A DNA stretch of 11,555 bases from JBDTVS01 sp040007095 (GTDB taxonomy: Bacteria > Acidobacteriota > Vicinamibacteria > Vicinamibacterales > CAVVIG01). The notes below the pieces were generated by a model. That model searched no databases, was not told where the DNA came from, and saw only the letters and a program-made list of their open reading frames with translations. Numbering within the stretch: position 1 is the stretch's first letter; each line of letters starts with the position of its first letter. Positions 7,452 to 11,555 of the stretch are shown here, in pieces. The stretch covers positions 1 through 11,555 of the forward strand of contig JBDTVS010000102.1 in assembly GCA_040007095.1 (NCBI GenBank). Direction: 5' to 3'. The translations under genes were made by a program, and so were the position numbers.

Positions 7452-8448
7452 GCGCCTCCTCGAGCTGATCGAGAACTTCGGCACACGTCGCGTTCTGGTG
7501 GTCGGCGACATCATCGCCGACGAGTTCATTTACGGCCAGATCGCCCGCGTTTCGCGCGAAGCGCCGGTCCTGATTCTGAAATACGACGCGACCGAGATGG
7601 TGGCCGGTGGCGGAGCGAACGCGGCGAATAACGTCGCGGCGCTCGGCGGACGTGCCCGGCTGGCCGGAATCGTCGGCCATGACGCCGAAGGCCGCCGGCT
7701 GGTGTCGAGCCTCCTGCGCGGCGTGGAGCGGACCCATATCGTCCGCGCGCGACAGTATCGGACGCCGGTCAAGACGCGAATTCTGGCCGGAGGCATCCAT
7801 TCCGCGAAACAGCAGGTCGTGCGCATCGATCGCGATACGGCCTGGCCGCTGTCGGAAGAGGTGAGCCGCGTGTTTGCCGCGAAATTGGTGGCGGCCGTCC
7901 ACGACTGCGATGCCGTGGTCCTCTCGGACTACGGTTCCGGCCTCGTCACACCGGCGCTCGCGGAACGCATTCGCACCGCGCTGGCTCGTGGACCGAGTCA
8001 TCGTCGGATACCGATCCTCGTCGACTCGCGCTACCGCCTGCTCGAGTATCGGGGGATGACCACCTGCACGCCGAACGAGTCGGAGGTCGAGCAAATCCTC
8101 GGAGTGCACATTGATGACGACCCGGATACGCTCGAGCGGGCCGGACGCGAAGTGCTGCGCCGTACCCGCTCGGCGGCCGTGTTGGTGACGCGCGGCAGCC
8201 GCGGCATGGCGCTCTTTCAGCCGAGACAGTCGACCGTGCATATTCCCATCTTCGGCACGAGTGAGGTCGCGGACGTCACCGGCGCGGGCGATACGGTGAT
8301 CGCGACGTTCGCGCTCGCGCTGGCGTCCGGTGGATCGTTCGAGGATGCCGCTCGGCTCGCCAACTGCGCCGGCGGGCTGGTCGTGAAAAAACGCGGTACG
8401 GCCACGGTGTCCGGTCGCGAGCTCATCGGCGCGCTGGCGGGCAGCTGA
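7441..8448 (+). CDS. hldA: D-glycero-beta-D-manno-heptose-7-phosphate kinase, stand-alone (RfaE domain I)
   Basis: HldA phosphorylates D-glycero-D-manno-heptose 7-phosphate at C1 with ATP. The 335-residue ribokinase/PfkB-family protein has VGDIIADEF near residue 21, the glycine-rich GGGANAANNVAALGG at 56-70, TPVKTRI at 108-114, the TPNESE motif at 210-215, and the signature DVTGAGDTVIATF at 278-290 with catalytic Asp284. In Escherichia coli this domain is fused to the adenylyltransferase as HldE. Here the frame ends cleanly with TGA at 8448, after ATVSGRELIGAL, where a kinase domain would normally end, and the second activity is a separate gene at 9065. It is the last gene of the tightly overlapping block and is followed by 616 bp without a recognisable intact gene. 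Confidence 0.93.
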   Translation: MPAERLLELIENFGTRRVLVVGDIIADEFIYGQIARVSREAPVLILKYDATEMVAGGGANAANNVAALGGRARLAGIVGHDAEGRRLVSSLLRGVERTHIVRARQYRTPVKTRILAGGIHSAKQQVVRIDRDTAWPLSEEVSRVFAAKLVAAVHDCDAVVLSDYGSGLVTPALAERIRTALARGPSHRRIPILVDSRYRLLEYRGMTTCTPNESEVEQILGVHIDDDPDTLERAGREVLRRTRSAAVLVTRGSRGMALFQPRQSTVHIPIFGTSEVADVTGAGDTVIATFALALASGGSFEDAARLANCAGGLVVKKRGTATVSGRELIGALAGS

Positions 8449-8495
8449 CGAAACCTGCCGACGCCCCGAACGCGACACGAGTCCCCTGGAAGCGT

Positions 8496-8587
8496 GCTGG
8501 GTTGCATAAGTCCCGGAGCGCGGCGCCCGGATCGCAAGGCGCGACGACCGAGAATACCGGGAGTATTTGAGCGACGAGCAACCTAGC
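8496..8587. repeat. 92-nt element with 10-bp terminal inverted repeats and internal hairpins
   Basis: The ends GCTGGGTTGC (8496-8505) and GCAACCTAGC (8578-8587) are inverted repeats with one G-T mismatch, which would still pair in RNA. Inside are two smaller hairpins. One is GC-rich at 8513-8530 (CCGG and GCG arms with a bulged A and a 3-base loop); the other is AATAC with GTATT at 8553-8567. Short direct repeats, GCGACGA, flank the second hairpin (8541-8547 and 8571-8577). This architecture is typical of dispersed palindromic intergenic repeats or small non-autonomous elements, and the wording of the sequence seems familiar as such a repeat. A single window cannot prove that it recurs in the genome. 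Confidence 0.45.
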
Positions 8588-8710
8588 CCCTGTGGATGCA
8601 TCGCGCGTCAAATGCATTCAGACTTTCACCTCGGCTGCTGGCTCGACATGTGCCGCCCTAGATAGCAGGTCTGCGACTCGACAACGCGCGCATCGCATAG
8701 CCAACCATAG

Positions 8711-9065
8711 GGCGGGGCCCTGATATCTCACGAAACGTGTGAGCCCTTAGGCCTCAAGAAAGTCGCGGACCGCGACGAGTTCGTCCAGACGATTGCCTGG
8801 GCCGATGTTCAGCAGTCGATTGCGATCGGTCGTACCACACATAACGGGCTTTCGCGCGAGGACAAGAGGCGCTTTGCCCGGTAATCTCGGTGCTTCTCGG
8901 TCGCTTCCGACGCAACGGGCTGAATTGAGCCACGATCCGAAATCCGCGGCCGATGTTGCCGACGCGGTCCGGATTAAGATGGCCAGGAACGTCGGCGAGC
9001 GAAAGGCGATGCGTTCTCGATTGCGTCGAGCATGCCGACGCAATCGAGGTGAGGGGAATTGGTGA
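8711..9065 (+). pseudogene. Possible frameshifted remnant of an unrecognised protein
   Basis: After a TAG at 8708-8710 the frame stays open to TAA at 8882-8884. It reads ISHETCEPLGLKKVADRDE and then FVQTIAWADVQQSIAIGR, followed by THNGLSREDKRRFAR. Composition and third-position GC (about three quarters) look protein-like. At about 8880 another frame takes over naturally, giving RNLGASRS and then AELSHDPKSAADVADAVRIK and MARNVGERKAMRSRLRR, ending at TGA 9063-9065. Joining the two by one frameshift would give a plausible polypeptide of roughly 115 residues. There is no good start codon or Shine-Dalgarno at its left end. I do not recognise the family. The alternative is chance open frames in GC-rich DNA. 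Confidence 0.28.
9016..9048 (+). promoter_or_regulatory. Perfect 13-bp hairpin next to the hldC ribosome binding site
   Basis: CTCGATTGCGTCG (9016-9028) and CGACGCAATCGAG (9036-9048) are perfectly complementary around the 7-base loop AGCATGC. One further T-G wobble pair (9015 with 9049) would bring the stem to the edge of the GAGGGG Shine-Dalgarno (9051-9056) of hldC. No U tract follows, so an ordinary intrinsic terminator is unlikely. In RNA it could limit ribosome access or protect the hldC message from 5' decay. The structure is certain from the bases; the role is inference. Confidence 0.5.
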
Positions 9066-9553
9066 TGGGTCGGGTCGTGTCCGAGGCGGAGTTGCTGGAG
9101 GCCGTCGCTCGCGACCGAGCGGAGGGTCGTCGCCTGGCGCTTGCGAACGGGTGCTTCGATCTCGTCCACGTGGGACACGTCCGGTATCTGTCGGGAGCCG
9201 CCGGCGAAGCCGACCGGCTCATCGTCGCGGTGAATGCCGACCGCACGGTGACGGCGCTGAAAGGCCCGGGCCGTCCCATCGTCCCGGCGGCCGAGCGTGC
9301 GGAGATCGTGGCGGCGTTTTCGTCAGTCGACTACGTCATCGTCTTCAGCGATCCGACCGTCGAGAGGTTGTTGCGCATCGTGCAGCCAGATGTGCACTGC
9401 AAGGGCCCGGACTACACCGTCGAGACCGTGCCGGAGCGTGCGGTGGTGAAAGCGTACGGCGGACGGACCGTGATCATCGGCGCCGAGAAGCAGCATTCCA
9501 CCCGCGATTTGGTCGCCCGAGTGTCCGATGGCCGGCCGGGTGACGATCGATGA
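9065..9553 (+). CDS. hldC: D-glycero-beta-D-manno-heptose 1-phosphate adenylyltransferase, stand-alone (RfaE domain II)
   Basis: HldC joins AMP from ATP to heptose 1-phosphate, forming ADP-D-glycero-D-manno-heptose in the cytosol. The 162-residue nucleotidyltransferase has NGCFDLVHVGHVRYL at 28-42, containing the HxGH ATP-binding motif (His35 to His38). VNADRTV (57-63), CKGPDYT (112-118) and the STRDLV segment (145-150) replace the ISTTKI-type motif of the superfamily. Three start codons lie in a row (TTG 9059, GTG 9062, ATG 9065). ATG 9065 has the best spacing, 8 bases, from the GAGGGG Shine-Dalgarno. It corresponds to the C-terminal half of the fused HldE of enterobacteria. The upstream 616-bp gap means it is probably not translationally coupled to hldA. 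Confidence 0.93.
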   Translation: MGRVVSEAELLEAVARDRAEGRRLALANGCFDLVHVGHVRYLSGAAGEADRLIVAVNADRTVTALKGPGRPIVPAAERAEIVAAFSSVDYVIVFSDPTVERLLRIVQPDVHCKGPDYTVETVPERAVVKAYGGRTVIIGAEKQHSTRDLVARVSDGRPGDDR

Positions 9554-9568
9554 CGAGTGGCCTGATGG

Positions 9569-9598
9569 ATTCTTTTTCGTGTTGTCGTGTTTTCGCGG
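9569..9598. repeat. T-rich tract with repeated TCGTGTT units
   Basis: Between hldC and waaC a 30-bp stretch is unusually T-rich for this GC-rich region. It carries iterated TTCGTGTTG, TCGTGTTTT and TCGCGG units (on the other strand CGCGAAAACACGAC then AACACGAAAAAG). Tracts of repeated ACACGAA-type units are common between genes in several GC-rich phyla, and this looks like a degenerate copy. It has a T5 run but no preceding stem, so I do not call it a terminator. The assignment to a repeat family is from memory and untested. Confidence 0.35.
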
Positions 9599-9662
9599 TT
9601 GCATCTGGAGTCTACAAATCAGCTGAACAGACCACCAGCCGAGGAGCTGACCGCTGCAGCCG

Positions 9663-10700
9663 ATGAACCGGATACTGCTGGTGCGGCTCGGTGCGTTGGG
9701 CGACGTCGTGCATGCGATTCCGGTCGCCGCGGCGCTGCGCCGGGCGTTCCCCTCGGCGCGCATCGACTGGCTGGTCGGCGCGAAGCACCGCGCGATTCTG
9801 GATCTGGTGCCAGTTATCGATCGCCGACTGGTTATCGATCGCGACGAATCGGCCGGTGGAAGGACGTTGGTCGGCATGGTGCGCGAACTGCGTCGGTCCC
9901 GCTACGACCTGGCGATCGACTTACAGGGGCTGATGAAGTCCGCCGCGCTGGCGCGCAGCTCGGGCGCGAATCGCGTGCTCGGCTTCGCGGTGACGTATCT
10001 ACGCGAGCGGCTGGCCCGGCCGTTTTACACCGAGGTCTACGATCCAGGGTGCAAGGGCTTGTACGATCCTCGCGAGACTCGCCACGTCGTCGAAATCAAC
10101 CTGGGCTTGCTGCAAGCGCTGGGGATCCCGGTGACGGCGCCGGAGTTTCCACTTGAGCGCGTGGAGTCGGAGGTGGCGGCCGGCGTATCCCGACGCACAG
10201 GAGGCCGCTACGCCTTGCTGAACCCCGGTGCGCATTGGCCGAACAAGCGGTGGCCGCCGGAGCGCTTTGGCCGGGTCGCAGCCGCGCTGCGTGAACGGCA
10301 TGGATTGATGTCGGTCGCGTTATGGGGCAAGGGCGAACACGATCTGGCCGAAGATCTTGTGGCGCATGCCGAGGGGGCAGCGATGGCTTCGCCGCCGGCA
10401 TCGATTGCCGACCTCGTGGCGCTTGCCCGCGGCGCCGCCGTCATGGTGTCGGGCGATACCGGGCCAGCCCACATCGCTGCGGCTGTGGGTACCCCAATCG
10501 TCGGCATCTTCGGCCCGACCCGGCCGTCGCGCAACGGACCGTGGCTGGCCAAGGACGTCACGGTGTCGCGCGTGGATATTTGTCAGTGTCATCATCTGCG
10601 ACGCTGCCGGCTCGATCGCATGTGCCTGATGGACATCGGCGTTGAAGAAGTGATCGCGGCGATCGATCGGCGGCTGGCTACGGAATCCGCTCATGTCTGA
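9663..10700 (+). CDS. waaC: LPS heptosyltransferase I (GT9 family)
   Basis: WaaC adds the first heptose from ADP-heptose to Kdo-lipid A at the cytoplasmic face of the inner membrane. The 345 residues show the GT9 layout. VRLGALGDVVHAIPVAAALR at 7-26 contains the catalytic Asp13, and AIDLQGLMKSA (84-94) is typical of heptosyltransferase I. NPGAHWPNKRWP at 187-198 opens the donor domain, and SGDTGPAHIAAAVGTPIVGIFGP (263-285) is the ADP-heptose signature. A Cys-rich tail, CQCHHLRRCRLDRMC, is at 307-321. The ATG at 9663 is the only start giving the native N-terminus. A GAGGAG stretch lies 16 bases upstream, further than ideal, so translation may be modest. Its last 8 bp overlap the methyltransferase gene. 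Confidence 0.9.
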   Translation: MNRILLVRLGALGDVVHAIPVAAALRRAFPSARIDWLVGAKHRAILDLVPVIDRRLVIDRDESAGGRTLVGMVRELRRSRYDLAIDLQGLMKSAALARSSGANRVLGFAVTYLRERLARPFYTEVYDPGCKGLYDPRETRHVVEINLGLLQALGIPVTAPEFPLERVESEVAAGVSRRTGGRYALLNPGAHWPNKRWPPERFGRVAAALRERHGLMSVALWGKGEHDLAEDLVAHAEGAAMASPPASIADLVALARGAAVMVSGDTGPAHIAAAVGTPIVGIFGPTRPSRNGPWLAKDVTVSRVDICQCHHLRRCRLDRMCLMDIGVEEVIAAIDRRLATESAHV

Positions 10701-11214
10701 GTCGCAACTACTGGCGCGGATTGCACGATTTCGCGTGTTTCTCGGGTTCGTCTTCGGCGCGCTCGTGTTGTGGCTCTCGGAACCGACGGGGCGGACGGTG
10801 ATGGCGGGCGCGCTTGTCGGGGGCGTCGGCGAGGGCATCCGAATCTGGGCCGCAGGTCACCTCCACAAATCGCGCGAGGTCACCGCGTCGGGTCCGTACC
10901 GCTGGTTCTCGCACCCGTTGTACCTGGGGTCGAGCGTGATGGGTCTGGGGTTGGCGGTCGCGTCAGGCAACGTGGTGGTGGCGCTCCTGATCGCGGCCTA
11001 TCTCGTCGTCGCGTTGACAGTCGCAGCGAGGCGCGAGGAAGCGTTTCTCCGTCGGACCTTCGGCCAGCAGTACGAGCAGTATCGGAAGGGTCGTGTGGAC
11101 GGTGCGCGTCGCTTCAGTTGGACGCAGGCGATGGCCAACCACGAGAGCCGCGCCATCATCGGTTTCCTGACCGCCGTCGGGTTGCTCGCGCTCAAGGCCG
11201 CCCGTAACGTATAA
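10693..11214 (+). CDS. Integral membrane methyltransferase of the isoprenylcysteine/phospholipid methyltransferase type
   Basis: The 173-residue protein has hydrophobic segments at roughly 13-29, 35-53, 77-112 (likely a helical hairpin) and 153-169. It carries the superfamily's cofactor-site motifs GPYRWFSHPLYLGS (67-80) and REEAFLRRTFGQQYEQYRK (114-132), which bind S-adenosylmethionine at the membrane face. Bacterial members methylate lipids or other small membrane substrates, and most have no known target; a prenylated protein is unlikely here. The ATG at 10693 lies inside the end of waaC (8-bp overlap), which implies co-expression with heptosyltransferase I and suggests a lipid or LPS-related substrate. 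The last 30 residues form an extra membrane helix beyond the usual C-terminus. I cannot name the substrate. Confidence 0.82.
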   Translation: MSESQLLARIARFRVFLGFVFGALVLWLSEPTGRTVMAGALVGGVGEGIRIWAAGHLHKSREVTASGPYRWFSHPLYLGSSVMGLGLAVASGNVVVALLIAAYLVVALTVAARREEAFLRRTFGQQYEQYRKGRVDGARRFSWTQAMANHESRAIIGFLTAVGLLALKAARNV

Positions 11215-11215
11215 T
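11210..11215 (+). promoter_or_regulatory. Consensus -10 box overlapping the methyltransferase stop codon
   Basis: A perfect TATAAT covers the TAA stop (11212-11214) of the methyltransferase gene. No good -35 lies at 16-18 bp; the nearest, TTGCTC at 11182, is 22 bp away. A second box, TACAAT (11304-11309), lies 18 bp before the tRNA-Val gene, again without a clear -35. Either could drive the tRNA genes. Transcription through from upstream is also possible. Confidence 0.35.
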
Positions 11216-11327
11216 GCCGTGTTCGGGCGGACAGCTGGACGCGCCCACAGATTGCAAGAGAAGCATCGGAATCGCGGACCCTCGTGGGGCTCAATCTGCG
11301 GTTTACAATCGACTCTGGCAATCGAAG

Positions 11328-11399
11328 GGGCGGTTAGCTCAGTGGTAGAGCACCGGCTTTACACGCCGGCTGTCACAGGTTCGAATCCTGTACCGCCCA
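11328..11399 (+). tRNA. tRNA-Val, anticodon TAC
   Basis: The 72-nt gene folds into a full cloverleaf. The acceptor stem is GGGCGGT with ACCGCCC (7 bp), the D stem GCTC with GAGC, and the anticodon stem CCGGC with GCCGG. The anticodon loop is TTTACAC (anticodon TAC at 11360-11362). A 5-base variable loop and a T arm of ACAGG, TTCGAAT and CCTGT follow. The discriminator base is A11399. The 3' CCA is not encoded (the next bases are CTC), so it must be added by the CCA-adding enzyme. The anticodon reads GUA and, with wobble modification, other Val codons. Confidence 0.97.
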
Positions 11400-11430
11400 C
11401 TCAGCGTCGAAGAGTTGAAGATGACGGCCG

Positions 11431-11445
11431 GGTCGGATTCCGACC
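11431..11445 (+). other. Short hairpin between the two tRNA genes
   Basis: GGTCGG and CCGACC flank a 3-base loop ATT, giving a perfect 6-bp stem in the 103-bp spacer between tRNA-Val and tRNA-Asp. No U run follows, so it is not a standard terminator. It could be a processing landmark in a joint tRNA precursor, or chance. Confidence 0.25.
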
Positions 11446-11502
11446 AGTGACACGGCGGTCGGAAAGCTTCGTTCTCACGCGCGCAATCGTCTCGTTCGAC
11501 CA

Positions 11503-11555
<53 letters not shown>

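Larger units (their letters stand above)
8449..9064. other. Intergenic region between hldA and hldC, no intact gene recognised
   Basis: This is by far the longest non-coding stretch in a region where genes otherwise overlap or lie within about 110 bp of each other. It contains a 92-nt inverted-repeat-bounded element near its left end, a protein-like but interrupted reading on the plus strand from about 8711, and a perfect hairpin just before hldC. Positions 8588-8710 show stops in the frames I read and no clear structure apart from two ATGCAT palindromes. I found no convincing promoter for hldC in it. A minus-strand reading frame from 9178 to 8747 exists but looks like the antisense of the plus-strand remnant. 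Confidence 0.6.

Noticed and set aside
7063..8601. 512-codon minus-strand open frame, the longest non-annotated frame, antisense to hldA and gmhB
   Set aside because: Low-complexity Arg-rich translation over two well-supported genes on the other strand; no motif seen.
8727..8743. Small inverted repeat CTCAC/GTGAG
   Set aside because: Only five base pairs with a 7-base loop and no U run; expected by chance in a region this size.
8747..9178. 143-codon minus-strand frame covering the hldA-hldC spacer and the start of hldC
   Set aside because: Its codons are exactly antisense to the more protein-like plus-strand reading at its left end, and it runs into the hldC coding region; no recognisable domain or ribosome binding site.
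9813..9841. Eleven-base direct repeat GTTATCGATCG, 18 bases apart, inside waaC
   Set aside because: It encodes the repeated VIDR in VIDRRLVIDRD in frame; a local coding coincidence or tiny duplication without further structure.
11182..11215. Complete sigma70 promoter TTGCTC to TATAAT before the tRNA genes
   Set aside because: The 22-bp spacing is too long for a normal promoter, so only the -10 box is reported, at low confidence.

Overview
The window looks like a piece of chromosome from a GC-rich Gram-negative bacterium. By my reading about two thirds of the bases are G or C, and codon third positions are strongly GC-biased. The genes are those for central glycolysis, lipid A and heptose-containing LPS inner core. 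No ribosomal RNA or other decisive taxonomic marker is present. The gene order (gap-pgk-tpiA diverging from a waaA-lpxK-acyltransferase-waaF-gmhB-hldA run) and the separate hldA and hldC genes fit Acidobacteriota-like or deltaproteobacterial lineages, but that placement is inference.

Left part (1-2440, minus strand): a glycolytic operon gap-pgk-tpiA, with tpiA cut off by the window edge. A strong sigma70-like promoter lies just upstream of gap, and a perfect 7-bp hairpin sits between gap and pgk. A weaker candidate promoter for the rightward genes overlaps the gap promoter on the opposite strand.

Middle part (2586-8448, plus strand): six tightly packed genes, each abutting or overlapping the next: waaA (Kdo transferase), lpxK (lipid A 4'-kinase), an LpxL/HtrB-type lipid A acyltransferase, waaF (heptosyltransferase II), gmhB (heptose bisphosphate phosphatase) and hldA (heptose-7-phosphate kinase). 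Together they finish lipid A, attach Kdo, make part of the ADP-heptose precursor and add heptose to the core.

The 616-bp gap from 8449 to 9064 breaks this packing. It holds a 92-nt structured element bounded by 10-bp inverted repeats, a stretch that reads like a frameshifted remnant of an unrecognised protein, and a perfect 13-bp hairpin touching the ribosome binding site of the next gene.

Right part (9065-11555, plus strand): hldC (heptose-1-phosphate adenylyltransferase), a T-rich tract resembling a dispersed repeat, waaC (heptosyltransferase I), a membrane methyltransferase of the isoprenylcysteine/phospholipid methyltransferase type, then tRNA-Val(TAC) and the 5' part of tRNA-Asp(GTC). 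gmhA and hldD, needed to complete the ADP-heptose pathway, are not in the window. I see no defence system, phage, CRISPR array or clear insertion sequence. The most interesting material is the non-coding DNA between hldA and hldC.
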